Source: Terebella lapidaria (Eukaryota; Annelida; Polychaeta; Terebellida; Terebellidae). From it: 64,000 nt of DNA. The position numbers and the translations under genes are program-made. Of this stretch, positions 49,434-63,300 are shown piece by piece; position 1 is the stretch's first letter; each line of letters opens with the position of its first letter. Location of the stretch: contig OX424555.1 in NCBI GenBank assembly GCA_949152475.1, positions 61,919,977 to 61,983,976 of the forward strand, in the 5' to 3' direction. A model generated the notes under the pieces. The model made no database searches and had not been told where the DNA came from. It saw only the letters and a program-made list of their open reading frames with translations.

Positions 49434-50683
49434 ACACAGCGATTCGTCTGTGATGCCACGGCTACATTTACCGTAATTTGACGTATTTTATAACATGACA
49501 ATTAAGCTGGTGTTCTGTGCTGGATTGCGAAGTCTTTTTATTCTTAACTGGTATTTTAATTTGCCCAGTAAAGGCATGTGTTAGGCTATATCTGATGTTA
49601 TCAGATGCATATATTCCTCATAGTTTCCAATGTTTTGAGGATATTTTAATGAGGTTCCATATCATTTTAGCAGGCATATCTGTTCCATTGATCGATTTTA
49701 AAATAAATGTTTACTTATTAGTAATATGAATGAAGTAGGCCATGTTTTTCATCCTAGTATACGGAAATGAATTGGAATCACATAGGGGATGAAATTATGG
49801 CTTCTTCTTTCTTTCGTTTTTTCGGAGGGGGGGGGGGGGGGTAGGCCTAACGTTGTGTAAGATATATTCAGCTGTCGTGGTGCTGATGATGTGCTCGAGC
49901 TCTAATGTCGTCTTCCGCAGTTTGCTGCATTTTCTTGTTTCCCGTCTGGTTGGAACATTCTCAAAGTCGAGACACCGAGAATTAAACGTGTATTGATCAC
50001 TAGTCCTGTAACAGTGCAAAACAGGCAGATCGGATGTGGGCTGAATTTTCCTAGAGCGTAATAATAGATATACTGGCCCATGTTTGAAAACAGGGTAGTT
50101 AGCGTAACCATTTAAAGTGACTTTGTATGAACTTTCAACTCAGAAGTTTAGGTTCCTAAACTCAGAAGTTTAGGTTTTTTCTTACCAGAACAATTATATT
50201 AAGACACTTGCCTAATTAAAAATATTCTCCCTTAATTAGCAGAAGTGTTCATCCAGCTTTTGTCATACCCTGCCAAAATGTGACATTCAAATCGCCATAA
50301 TTTTTTAACCAATAGAGATATTGGCATGCGGTAACATTTTACTCAGCAAAACTAGGTCTCTCATTTGAGTTCACATCATATTTTCATGTTACTAGTACTT
50401 GAAGATGCACGTAATAATTTCCGATGCATAAACATAAGAACTGTTTCATACACATCTTAAAGTATTTTCTATGCATCAAAAATGTTTTAGACACATCAGA
50501 AATATTTTAGACCCATCGAAAATAGTTTTAGGCGCACAGAAAAGTTTTAGATGCATCGGAAATCGTATTAGTCTGAAAAATTACTTTTATCTTATTTCTG
50601 CTCGGGAGCAAAACTCAAAATTTTGGCAGATAAAACCCACCATACCATTTGTTTCATTAACTGGTTATAGAGACGAGTGTAGA
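49434..50683. other. Non-coding spacer
   Basis: No exon supported. Contains a G-run (49826-49841) and a short repeat of GATGCATC-type phrases around 50430-50570. Confidence 0.4.
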
Positions 50684-51561
50684 TCTACGATTAGGGCCTG
50701 CATGATTAATAAAAAGTATACCCGGTTAACCGTGGGCTATTAACCCAACCGTAACCGATTAACTGTAAAAAAATTTATGATTTGGAGAAGTATGATGTTG
50801 TTTTGTCATCTGAGTTCTGATCAGCTGGGTATTCCCCTTCTCGTGGAAATACTTCCGGTGCCGTAATACTATGAGTTTTCAAGGTTCAATTGAGCATTAG
50901 ACATCAGAATTTTAAGTGGTATCATGCACATTTATAAAAACGGAGTGAGGTAAATAGTAATTTAAACTTATTTTGTTGGTGGCGTTCTCACTTTTCTGGT
51001 TGTGGGGATACAATATACCCTTCTACCCCACCCGGCAAAGTATACTTTTTCTCCCCTGCGAAAATTGTGTACTGTGTACTATGTAATACGGTAAAGAGAA
51101 CAGTCAAGATTGCGGACGGGTACGGCTGTCAGCAGACTTGTCAGTAGGCCTAGACTAGCACTATTCACGGGCAGAGCCCTATTGCACCACAGGCTAAAAT
51201 GTTTCAATCTAAGATTTGGCGCCAAAAGTCCCAAAAGGGGATATTTCCCGGATTATGACATCACACCCATCATCAGCTGATTACATGATGCTCCCTGATT
51301 GGCTAATTTGAGTGGAAGCTTTGTAGCATGACAAAACTGCACCATGATGACAATGTAAACGAACAGCTGTCAAGTGACAAAGTATGGAATTAACTTAAAA
51401 GTGAGGGACATAAATCGTTGGAAACAACTGAGATGGGAAGAAAATGATACACATTGTGTATTTCATGCATTAAAACCATGTTTTGTTCTGAAATAAGTTC
51501 ATAAATCCTGACCCACTGTGACAGGGTGTCAGGCGAATACCGTTGTCGGCTCAGGAAGGGA

Positions 51562-52131
51562 CTAAACTCAAGTTCAACACAGAACCTCATATGATTTTTG
51601 GTGATAACTTCGTTTAGGATGGTCGGATCAATTTGAAATTTTATTTGTTTCCATTTGGCATAAAACCGTATTTTTTCACCAAATTTCAGACTTTTATCTT
51701 GAAAATTGAAAAAGTTGGCAATCTACTCCAATGTTAAATTTCACATCAAACGTGAAATTTGCAAATTTGAACAGAATTTGGCATGTTGTTCGATGTTCAC
51801 ACAGCACAGTACTTTGTAAGAATGATATTCTATTGGAATACACCTGCATGATTCTTCTAAATCAAGGACTACTCATATCACATTTCTTAGCGGAATAAAG
51901 ATCATGAAATCCCCAAATTAGCTTGAATTCCTGTGATCCGATTAGTGCCCAACATTTAACATTGGAGTAGATTGCCAACTTTTTCAGTTTTCAAGATAGA
52001 AGTATAAAATTTGGTGAAAAAATATGGTTTTGTGCCAAATGGATGCATATAAAATTTCAAATTGATACGACCATTCTAAAAGAAGTTATCGCCAAAAATC
52101 ATATGAGGTTTTGTGTTGAACTTGAGTTTAG
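51562..52131. repeat. Large inverted repeat inside the hAT-type element
   Basis: Arms 51562-51739 and 51953-52131, about 178 bases each and roughly 85-90 percent alike by eye, with a ~213-base spacer. Probably a second palindromic element inserted in the hAT-type one. Confidence 0.8.
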
Positions 52132-52165
52132 CACTTAACTCTGTTATTGGGCTGAACTAGGCCTA

Positions 52166-52220
52166 GACAAACAATATCGTCTTCTCTGAGTGCCCCTCAG
52201 AGAAGACGATATTGTTTGTC
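52166..52220. repeat. Perfect hairpin, 25-bp arms, 5-base loop
   Basis: Arms 52166-52190 and 52196-52220 are exact reverse complements around TGCCC. Confidence 0.9.
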
Positions 52221-52415
52221 GAACTTGTCAGGAGCTTGAGCAGACGGTTTGGTGATCACTTTATTCACTTATCAAGGTTATAAAAGACAGTTAACCGGTG
52301 TTTGACGGTTAACCGGTTAATCGTTTGGAGATTCAACAGCCGGTTATTCGAGGTTATTAAAAAAATGCTAGCCGTCGGCGGTTAACCCATTAATCGTGCA
52401 GGCCCTATCAACGAT

Positions 52416-53523
52416 GTAGCTTTTGAGATTAATAATTGTTTGTTATTTCCTTCATTATCGCCCAGACAAATAGATCTAGATACCGTACACATCGATTCTT
52501 TACCAGTTTACTGATGGCTCGTTTATAAACAATGACCACAAATAAAGAGAATTGAATAAACTGTCATAGATAACCTACTTATCCAATATAATTCAATTTA
52601 TACCGTTCAATGTGCTCTATTTCTATATCAAAACTATTTGTTTTGGCCATTTCCGAAATTCCGATCTCGTTTGCAATAGCCTACATGTAAATGGGTTGCG
52701 TTATGACAAAAATGTCGTAGATCAACCATAACGTAATCTTGAGAAACACACAACAGAAAGAAATCGACCCATTTTATGGGATAAAATAGCCTCACAATTC
52801 CGAGCGTGTTGGTGTTATTTTTGTACTCTAACTGCTTATATAGGCCTAAGTACTTTCTACAATTGTTATATTTTTTTCTTAGTTATTTCCAATCAGGCAG
52901 TTCGGTGGATAGTCCATGATATTAGCACCATATCAATTAGATCTAGGGCCAATTATAGCCCTATTGAGGCCTATATGCATAGGCATAATGTAAATTTTGA
53001 CGCTGGCTCTCTAGGACGCGACGCCGCGAACGCCTTGCTCAATGGCACGGTGATCGCCGGCGCTTGACCTAGCAGTTAGTCCGTCGGACGAGCCGACTCA
53101 TACATGACATGGAGGCGACTCCCAGTAGTGTTGCTGGCCGGCCCCACCGATGGTCCAATCATCATGGGGATAGAACCCTGATATAGCTCGACGGACTGCC
53201 AGATCCTGTACGCATCGCCTCAGGGAAGAATGCGGGCACCAATGCGTGCCTCGTGACAACATACAGTCTCCCCTGAGTTCCCTATAAGTAGGGCCTAGTT
53301 GTCCCCGGGAGCCAAGGACTCGTCTAACATTGAGTGGGACTCGTTGCACTCGCTTGAATCTGCAGACCACCCCCAGAATCCAAGCTGCTGGCAGTATTTT
53401 TGTGTTCACGACCAAAACACTTGTCTTGATCTATGGGCAAAATCGCCACAAATAGACATGGAAGATGTCTATATGGTGTAATGATGGGAAAACGGTTCTT
53501 ACTTAAGAAGTTTTGATCTAGTT
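52416..53523. other. Non-coding or unrecognised region
   Basis: AT-rich to about 52980, then a GC-richer island (53000-53420). A 105-codon minus-strand open frame (53415-53098) lies in the island but shows no recognised motif. It may be a relic of a transposable element; I do not call it a gene. Confidence 0.35.
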
Positions 53524-54668
53524 AGGTTACCGGACCTATGGTCCGATAACCTATTGCCGTCGCGTTGCGTCCGTCGTCCGTCCGTTCACATTTTTATCTT
53601 TAAAGTGTACGGTGCAATATTTCTGAAAATTTGAGAAAAGATAACTTATAATAATAATACGAGAAGGAGGTATTTTTTAGTTTTCAGGTTACCTGACCAA
53701 TGGTCCGATAACCTATTGCCATGGCGTTGCGTCCGTCGTCCGTCCGTCCGTCGTCGTCGTCGTCGGCGTCCGTCCACATCTTTATCTTTAAAGTTTACGG
53801 TCCAGTCTTTCTGAAAATTTGGGAAAAGATACCTTAAATAATTCGAGAAGGAGGTATTTTTTACCTCTTTCATTTTTTCAATTTTCCCAATTTGGGCGGC
53901 CATTCTCTCAAAAACTGTCTGATCAGATTTAAGAGTTTTGTTTCGAAAGATAAGTTTCGTTGCCCTTGAATCGCCGGTCTGCGTGTGGCGGCCATTTTGA
54001 TTTTGTCAACCTGTCCCAAATGACACTTTCCCATGTTGAATTCTCTTATTCTTTATAATGGGACACATTATTGCTAATATCTCACTTAATATTGAGATTA
54101 GAGATTAATAATCAATTGTGGACATATATGAAATGAGATATGCTGGATTTTCTTGTGACCTTGAATTTGACCTTTGATCTCACTTTCAAGGTCAGAAAAC
54201 AAAATGGGTAGTATCTCGATTATTATCAACTTTACTGCTTAGAAATCAATCGTGAGATATATTGGAAATGATATATGCTGAAGACTTTCATGAGCTTGAA
54301 CTTGACCTTCGATGTCATTTTCAAGGTCAAAGCACAAAGTGGCTAATATCTCACTTATTATCGACTTCACAGCTTAGGAATCAATTGTACATATACGGTA
54401 AATGGTATATGCTGAATATTATCATGACCTTGAATTTGACCTTTGATCTCATTTTTAAGGTCAGTGCACAAAATGGCTAATATCTCTTTTATTACTTAGT
54501 TTACAGCTGAGCAATCAATTGTGCACTTATAGGAAATGATATATGCTGAACATCGTTGTCACCTTGAGTGACCAGTGACCTAATTTTCAAGGTCAGGGGA
54601 CAAAAGAGCCAATATCCAAAGTATAATACATAAAGTGTCCAGTAACCTTTCTTAGCACTTGTGCTAAA
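53524..54668 (-). mobile_element. Inverted composite element copy
   Basis: Starts with the hairpin GGTTACCGGACC...GGTCCGATAACC and the CGTCCGTCGTCC run, holds inverted 134-bp units (54070-54620), and ends CAGTAACCTTTCTTAGCAC...GTGCTAA. A second right-end hairpin at 53685-53714 shows one copy inserted next to or into another. Confidence 0.65.
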
Positions 54669-55665
54669 AATTTTTGTTTCAAAATGCGGCCATTTTTGAC
54701 GAAAAACGGTCAATTTTGAACTTTGGCAGCCATTTTCGCAAAAACTGTCTGATCAGTCTCGATATTTTTGTCTCAAAAGGTTCCTCTAATGTACCTCTGC
54801 GATGTGTATAAGTTTGGTTGCCCTTGAATCGCCGGTCTGCGTGTGACGGCCATTTTAATTTTTTGACGGGTCGGCGAAAAAAAATGTTTTTGCTCAAATC
54901 ACATTACTATTTATTTTGGGCCGTTTCTAACCAAAAATAATCCTCCTTTGAAATTTTTTTTGAAATTTTCAGCATTTTTTATCCTCCATAATGGGAGCTG
55001 CCAGGATTGTACTCATGAACGCCTGAAGATAGAGCTTAGACATTGGCACTTTCAAATGGGAATCATATATGGTGATTTGTGTGATCCTGAATTTGACCTC
55101 TGATGATCTTTAAAAGGTCAAAACTGAAATTTTGTGGTAAAAAAATGCCCAAATTTGCCTCTACAGATAAAATGCTTGTGGATAGAGCTTAAATTTGCAT
55201 TACGAGCTATAGGAAGTCATATATGGAACAACTAATGGTGACCTTGAGCTTGACCTTGGATGACCTGGAGTGCTAAATGTCTAACGTGAAATGTGTAAAT
55301 TGGCCACTGAGGCGCAAACACTTGCACATACAGGTTAGGATTGTGTATAGGCTTACAAGAAGTCATGTTTATATGGCACATCTTTTGGTGACCTTGAATT
55401 TGACCTTACACGACCTTGAAGGCCGAATCTAAAAATTTTGCCTGACCTGACATGTGTAAATTGGCCTCCACAGACAGAATACTTGTTGATAAAGCTTATA
55501 TACTTGTATTATGAACATATATAAAGTCATATGCAGCATACCTAATGGTGACATTGAAGGTCGCAAAGATGACCTTCATTGGTAAATGTCAAGGTCATAT
55601 GTCACCTGCAATGCTTAAAACCAAAATAGTCCGGTAACTTATCTTGGCCCTCGAGCTATTTTTTT
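54669..55665 (-). mobile_element. Related inverted element with a different internal repeat
   Basis: Begins with the conserved ATCGCCGGTCTGCGTG and TGACGGCCATTTT blocks, then ~120-130-bp repeats with GACCTTGA and AATTTGGCCTC-like phrases, and ends GTCCGGTAACTTATCTTGGCCC...GAGCTA. Confidence 0.5.
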
Positions 55666-57128
55666 TCAATGGTGCACATATTATTCTGCATATATATGCT
55701 CGGAAGGCCAGCCCCGTTTAACCCAAATGCCCTGATGGGTTTGGGACGACATCAGGCGGAACTATGGTGATGATATGTCAAGTGTTTAGAACTTATTGGT
55801 CCCCAGATGTTCTATCTGTTGGGTGAACCTGGAAGACACAACTAGGTCGTTTTATTGGCTGCAGCAATATCCTCACTGATTCGAGCTCTGTCGCGTCCAT
55901 GGTTGTGAGTCGCGAGATTTCTGTACATTCTATACCACTGGCAGAGACCAAATCTGCAATGGCTAGGCCTAACTGCAACCACCGCGACCTCTCTAGATCT
56001 ATTCAGATGGTAGAGCAATAGGGAGTAGCCGGGCTGACCGCAACACTTCAGGTCGTAGGCCAGCTGCTAGGAATCCTACCACAATGGCTTCTGGACAGGG
56101 CAAGGGGCTCAGATACCACGAGCTATACGTGAGTCCAGGTCGGTTGCTCATGTCACCTCGGTTGCACATGTGCCTTTACAACGATGCCGTCAGGCTGTAT
56201 GCATACAAGCAGCTGCGGAAGGATACACCTCTATCAATCCTAGTCTCAATGTCAAGAACAGAAAGTTGTTCTCCCTCCTCTAGCTTGAGAGGAGTGATCC
56301 TCCAGCCCTGAACAGATGCTGAACTCCATTGACTAGAGCGTGCTGCTCAGGACAAGAGGGAACGCATCGCTGCCCACCTTCCTTCTGATCTCGAAAGGTA
56401 CAAGCAGGGCGCAGACTGTCAGGCAGCCATGGCACCGATGATGACCTCCCGCGTGAGTTACCTCATTGACCGGGTGACCCCTGCTCCGGCTGCGCGAGTT
56501 GTAATAGTCGTGAACCTGATAATAAGTGCTAGGCACAGCCCCCACCACCTCCCCCCTCCCCCCACCTACCAACCTACCTCCATCCCCACCCACGGGTCCC
56601 GCAGCAACAATAGGTTCCTGTTACTTGTTTTAATCGGGTGAATTGTTTTTACAAAATTTATTGTGTATGTTAATCCAGAGATTGTGTAAACCTCCCCATT
56701 TCTACCGGCGACTTTGACTAGTAAAGATTCCACAGTTAGACGCCCTGTGGTTGATTTTGGGCATATATTGACACTATCACTCGGATTCCAGGTTTTCTAA
56801 AGAAATGATTTCTACCACAAATGACATGAAGCTTTTTAAACCTGGGAACTCCAAGGTTTTAAACATTTACAAAGTTCGATATTGAACATGCTACATGAAA
56901 ATACGCCCAATAGTTCAATAAGGTGCACTACGTGGTACCAAATATGAATAATTAGGACAAGAACTTGGATAAGCAATTTACTTGACTAATTTCATTATTA
57001 TACCGTACATTGTATATAAATTAATAAACTACATAATATATCTTGCATCATATTTGCGGAAGGGAATATACATGCATGTATATAATTATTCTTGCCACGG
57101 GGTAATTGGCGCCAACTAAGTAGTTGTT
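55666..57128. other. Unrecognised region
   Basis: GC-richer stretch 55690-56600, unlike its neighbours, with a 75-codon plus-strand frame (56084-56311, MASGQGKGLRYHELYVSPG...) that I do not recognise; probably a relic. 56640-57128 is AT-rich and featureless. Confidence 0.3.
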
Positions 57129-58225
57129 GTCAGGCTACCGCACCTATTGTCCGATAATATTTTTTGTTGTGGCGTTGCGTCCGTCGTCCGTAGTCTGGCC
57201 GCAAAACAGCGAGGGCTTAGGGGCTGCAAAAAAAACCCTAAAAATGTTTTAGACCAACTTGTTGCTTTAGGGGGCTATTTTTCGCTGTTTTAGGGGCTAA
57301 TTTACGAAATTATAAACATGATATTTCACATTTTAAAAAAAACCCCTAACGCTGAAATAATGGGGCGTCCGTCCGTCCGTCCGTCATCCACATTTCTATC
57401 TTCAAAGTTTTTTCAAATCTTCAAATCTTCAAAATCTTCGGATTTTTATGAAATTTAGCACAAAAATACCTAAAATATTTCAAGCAGGAAGTATTTTGTA
57501 GTTCTTCTATTTTCACTTTTTTTAAAATGGCGGCCTTTTCAGATGAAAAACGGTCATTTCAATTTTTTCGACGGCTCGGTAAATTTTTATTGTCCCAAAT
57601 CGCATAACTATATAAGTTTGTGGCCAATTCACCCTTTGAAAAAAAATTGGAATGGACTTTGACCTTGAATTTGACCTTCGATGACCTTGAAAGATCAAAA
57701 CAGCCATTTTTGGGTTTAAAGAATGGCCAAATTTGCTCCTACAGACTAAACGCTTGTAGATAGAGTTAACGTTTGCTTTATGAGCATATAGAAACTCGTA
57801 TATGGAACAACTAATGATGACTTTAAGCTTGACCTCGAAGGCTAAATGACTGACTTGGAATGTGTAAATTGGCCTCTGAGTCTTAATACGCTTGCACCTA
57901 GAAGTCACGATTGTGACATAAGCTTATACGAATTCATATATATGACACATCTTTTGATGATCTTGAACTTGACCTTAGACGAGTTTAGGGCTAAATCTCA
58001 AAGTCTCGCCTGACTTGAAATGTGCAAATTGGCTTCTACATATAAAATACTTGTTGATAGAGCTTATATGTTTGTAATATGAACATAAAAAATCGTACGC
58101 AGCCCACCAAATGGTGAAATTCACAAAGATGACATTGAATGGCAAATGTCAAGTTCATGTGTCACCTACAATGCTTAAAACCGAAATTGTCCGGTAACCT
58201 ATCTTAGCCCGTAGGCTAGTTTTTT
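57129..58225 (-). mobile_element. Inverted composite-type element
   Basis: Starts GGCTACCGCACC...GTCCGATAAT and GCGTTGCGTCCGTCG, ends GTCCGGTAACCTATCTTAGCCCGTAGGCTA. A separate GGGGCT-rich piece (57200-57365) and CGTCCGTCCGTCC run sit near the left end. Confidence 0.6.
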
Positions 58226-58890
58226 CATCATGTCCTATCAGGGGGCTCCGTAATTGGCTGACGCCACATGTCGTGTTTCCTTCTGTTTGTGTTGATAACG
58301 TAATATACACTGATGTTAATATATTGAGTGAAGATAAGTAATTACGATACAATGAGAATGTAACCAATTTTCCGAATGTACCCTGAAAGACCCTGTCGGA
58401 ATTAGTTCGTGGTATTTAATCGTTCTACAACACCAGCAGAAATCAATACTGCTCAATTATTCTCAATTATACACACAATTCCCGGTCATGTGTACCAGCG
58501 TCCCAACGGTCACTCATGTACTCCTTTGACCGGGGTATGGTTTGTAGAGTTTCTTCAAATTATTACTTACATTGTCAATAGTTGATGATGACATGCTGTA
58601 TAGTTTATTACATGAGTGACTCACATGTATCACCAGTTGGACGTTAATTAGTGTATCGGCTGTAGACGTAATTACATTAGGAGGTGACCTTTCTCGACCT
58701 GTAAAAGACACGATAGTGTTAGCAATAACGTCTGACTACAATCATACACAATCAATTCACTTCGTAATCCAAACACGTGCAAATCGTATAATGGACACAA
58801 TGATATTCATGAGGCCTATACATGTATCTACATACTTTAACAGCCTATATAGATGTCCCGACCATAGTTACAAAACTATAGTCGGAACAC
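58226..58890. other. Spacer
   Basis: No exon supported; no repeat family recognised. Confidence 0.35.
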
Positions 58891-59626
58891 CTATAGGATG
58901 TAATAAGGTCACTGGTCAAATCGAAAGTCACAAGGATATTCAGCATATCAGTTCCTGATACATGCTCACAAATGATTTTCAAGTTGTTAAGTCGATGATA
59001 GCGAGATATTAGCCATTTTGTGCTTTGACCTTGAAATGAGGTCGAAGATCAATTTCAAGGTCATGACAATATTCAGAATATATTGTTTATCATATGTTCA
59101 CAATTGATTCCTTATCTCTAATCGCAATATTGAATGAGATATTAGTCCTATCAATAATGTGTCCCATTATAAAGCATAGGAATATAACATGGGAATGTCC
59201 CACTTGAGACTCGTCCAAAAAAAATAAAAACAAGCCGCCACACGTATTACGTGGACCGGCGATTAAATGGCAACGAATCTTATACACATCACAGATGCAT
59301 ATGATGAGAATCGTTTAGAATAAAAATCTCAAAACTAATCCGACAGTTTTTGAGAAAATGGTCGCCAAAGTCCAAAATGCCTTTTTTCGATAAAAATGGC
59401 TGCCATTTTGGTAAAAATGCGGAAATCACAAAATTAAGAAATATCTCCGTCCTGAAATTTTTTAGGCATATTTGTGCAAAGGTTAAGAATGGTTCGACAG
59501 TAAACTTTAAATATACAAATGTAGGAGGACGACGACGACGACGCCGAGGCAAACGACGCCGAGCTGGCGGACGACGGACGCAACGCCACGACCATTAGGT
59601 TAGCGGACCAAAGGTACGGTAACCTA
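58890..59626 (+). mobile_element. Truncated composite element copy
   Basis: Two 134-bp-type units, the TCCCATTATAAAGCATAGGA block, a GACGACGACG run, and a right end TTAGCGGACCAAAGGTACGGTAACC (degenerate hairpin). Confidence 0.65.
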
Positions 59627-60329
59627 AAAAATACCGAATTATGATTTTGATAATTCCAATGAATTGTTCTCCAGCAAAGCATTTCAGCTTCAAGCTTTTC
59701 TCTCCGGAAAGTACGAACATACACGACTGCGGTTTATCGCGTCACAGGATAAAACAGCACTGTACATGTATGTCAACATTGTTTTATAGTCGCTTTAATT
59801 ACAGTACCACACAGAGGGCGGGTGAATCATCCACTCGAAAGAGAAGATCGGTCACCAAGATCTGAACTATGGACCTCAGTGTGTATTTTACAAAGTTTAT
59901 GGACATTTTATTGCGGGACTTGCAGGGAAGTGACCGCGTGAATCACCATATACTGATTACCAATACTATGTAGAAATGGATGGCGAGGCGATACTCCGAG
60001 TTATACTACTGCCTAGTGTCGTATGTCGTTCAATTAGCCAACCCTATGGATATCGTCCAGGCGAGGAAGTATAATGAAAACATACCAAAACGGGCGGCCA
60101 GCCGTCATATCATATTTTACATATATAGACAAGTACACGCGTGTTTAAGTGGATTGTGTTTTTATCTGTAGAACAGACTCTTTATCCTATGTTTTTTTAG
60201 ATTTAGTGGGCGACAGTGGCACCATGCGGATAGTCGACACTGTGCGATAGTAGGCCTAATTTTAGAGGCTTGGTATCTTTCGTTTCACCTCGAAACATAT
60301 ATGACAATATGCCGACTGCACAGCACAAA
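59627..60329. other. 5' flank of the GPCR-like gene
   Basis: No repeat recognised and no exon supported. Promoter not identified. Confidence 0.35.
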
Positions 60330-63300
60330 ATGGAATTGTTATACGGCACAGTGTTCTTTATATCGTTGTTGATAAGAGTCTCGAAGACAGATTTGCCGAA
60401 CTTTACTTCGGATCATTACGTTGAAGATCACGTAACCCTTTACACACACGTGGATTATGTTCAAGGATTGAGATACAACAATGAAGACAAACCAGAACAC
60501 TGCCGAAACGGTATGTTGATTCACTGTAGGCCCTGTGTGATGTTTTTTTGTTGTTGGGAAAATCAAAGCATACTGGAATTCATGTACATGTATAATTACT
60601 CTCTGCGTGTGTCATACGTGCGAGCAGAAATACATAAGAGAAAATACACAGATACGGACTTTTGGAAACAGCCGGAGAAGCCCGGAGATAGCCGGAGTGT
60701 ACTCTGGGAGTCTCCGGCATGCTCCGGGTGCTTTTTGTCGATTTTTTGCGGAAAGGAAGTCAGAGGAGATACGGAGTTGTTGCGGAATGAAGCCAGAGAC
60801 AGACGGAATATATACGGAGAACCCCGGCATATTCCCGACATTAGGGACATCCGGAGTTTCACGTTTAAACCCACGTATACTTATTCGTGTCTACGTACGA
60901 CTAAATCCACGTTTAGGGGGTCGTACATTTTCACATTCACATACTAGTGACGTTTCCTCAATTGCATTCATTACTTGTGGTATGCATAACTATACATTAG
61001 AATATCTTTATGGTGAACATAATCACTCTATATTCTTTATTCAATTACATGTATGTATAGCATACATGTTATGTATGAGAAAAGCATAGCATCTTGTCAT
61101 GTTCTATGTCAAGGTTTAACATATTGTTTGTACCCAATTACAGTTGTATACACTATATTGAACAAGTATACCGACAATAGCAATAAACAAAAAAGTATTA
61201 TGTTGTTGTTCTGTGTCTCTTGGGTAAGTACTGTCCGATGAGGAAAGTATACGAGGAGGACGGTGACACAGACCAAAATACTTGTCAAATTTTATTTGAT
61301 TTGTTTCTCATTTTATCAATTCGATGTTTTTCGCCGCCTTGCGTTTCATCTGTTGTGCATCTAGTCGTCATCTACATTGTTGTCGTTGAAGTTTATGGGT
61401 GAACCTATGAAAATTTGGGGAAAAATATTGGGAAAGAAAATAATTCAAGATTTTTTTTAGAATTTGCTTTTCCTATTTTTGTTCTCAAAATGGCCTCCAT
61501 TTTTGTTGAAAAATGCCAGGTTCTAGAATTTAGAGGCCATTTTATCAAAATCTACCTGTTAACTTTTTCATAATGCATAGGACTCTCCTTGTGTGCTCTC
61601 ATCATGTGTATGCCTATACGTTATTTCCCTCGAATCGCCGGTCTGTGCTGGGCGACAAATCTGATTTTACCCAATTTGATCAAATTGATGAAAATATTTT
61701 ATTAAATCTTAGTAAATGTCCCCCCCCCCCCCCCCAACGTAAAAACAAATTTGCGGGGGGGGGGGGGGATTTGACAACTTACATCCACTTTTTCCTTCAT
61801 AATGAGAGTTGTATGGAGTAAACTGGTGTTACCCTGGTATACTTCAAGGTCGATTTTAAATATTCACACATCCATATGGGAAGTCAATTTTGGTGGGAAA
61901 ACTGTTGTCACCTAACAATATACACTTCTCCTGTAACCTTTATTAGCCCCTGGGTTAATTTTAGATACTGATTTTTTCATTTCGTTGAAGAATAAAAAAG
62001 ATTAAAGAATTACTATAACATGAATCAATTTGTTTTGTATGACTTTGCCATAGTGTACATGGCGATTATCTGGTATCCACTGAGGTATGAAATAATGAGG
62101 CTCCCTTTCATAAACGTGAATTTAGTCGTACGGAGGCACGATTAAATAAACGTGGGTTTAATCGTGGAACTCCGGATGTTCCTATTAGCCGGAGGAAGCT
62201 GACAGACCCCGGCAAAAGCAGTCGCGAGGCGGAATTCTGCCCTTACTCCGTAAATTTGCCAGGGTATAAGTCAGAGTATCCCCGGAGAAACACGGAAACC
62301 GTCTTCCTCCTGGGATTCTCCGTGTATACTCCCGCTTGCCCCGGCTTCCTCCGGTTGCTAAATATCATCCAGGAGTATCCCCGGCGTTTCCCCCAGAGAT
62401 GATCGGAATACCTACGGAGAAAGCAGGCGCATCTATGGACCTACCGGAGCATCCACGGAGATTTCCGCCGTAACACCGGCATATCCCCGGAAAGTGACAA
62501 GAAGTGGAAGATGACCCACTCCGGGAACTCTCCGGCATTTTTTGGGGCAAAAATTTTTGGAACATGTCCAACTTTTCCGGGAGCGCAAAAAAAAATTCCC
62601 GGAGTTCCCCAGCAGCTCCCGATAACTCCCGATAACTCCCGATAAGTCCTGACACAGGCGGGAGTCAGGGCGGAACGTCCACGATGATTCCCGTCAGCTC
62701 CTGGAGTTTTCGATTTCTTGCCGTAGATACGTCGGGAATCCTACGGGTATGACATGTGACCTTATGCTTTGGTCACATGTATTCCCGACACAGATACGGA
62801 CTTTTAGAAACAGCCGAAGAAGCCCGGAGATAGCCGGAGTGTACTCGGGGAACCACCGGCATGCTCCGGGTGCTTTTTGTCGATATTTTTTTTTTTGCGG
62901 AAAGGAAATCAGGAGTAGATACGGAGTTGTTGCTGAAGGAAGCCGGAGACAGACGGAAAATATACGGAGAACCCCGGCATTATTCCCGACATAAGCCGGA
63001 GGAAGCTGACAGACCCCGGCAAAAGCCGTCGCGAGGCCGGAATTCCGCCCTTACTCCGTAAATGTGCCGGTGTATAAGTCGGGGGAAACCCGGAGAAACA
63101 CGGAGAAAGGCGAGGTAACCCCGGAGTAAGTTTTAAAGCTCCGTCTTCCTCCTGGTATTCTCCTTGTATACTCTGGCTTCCTCCGGTTGTTTATGCTATT
63201 GCTATGGTCACACTGCTATGGTACACACCGGCTATCTCCGGGCTTCTCCGCTGTTTCTGAAGATCCGTATCTGTGTCGGGAATACATGTGACCATAGCAT

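Larger units (their letters stand above)
50692..52407. mobile_element. hAT-type non-autonomous element
   Basis: 1,716 bp. Ends TAGGGCCTGCATGATTAAT and, inverted, TAGGGCCTGCACGATTAAT, followed inward by GGTTAACC-rich subterminal repeats. 8-bp flanks TCTACGAT (50684-50691) and TCAACGAT (52408-52415) match at 7 of 8, the length typical of hAT transposons. No transposase ORF. Confidence 0.8.

Noticed and set aside
56084-56311. 75-codon plus-strand frame as a gene
   Set aside because: No recognised family, no splice signals, and surrounding composition suggests a decayed element.
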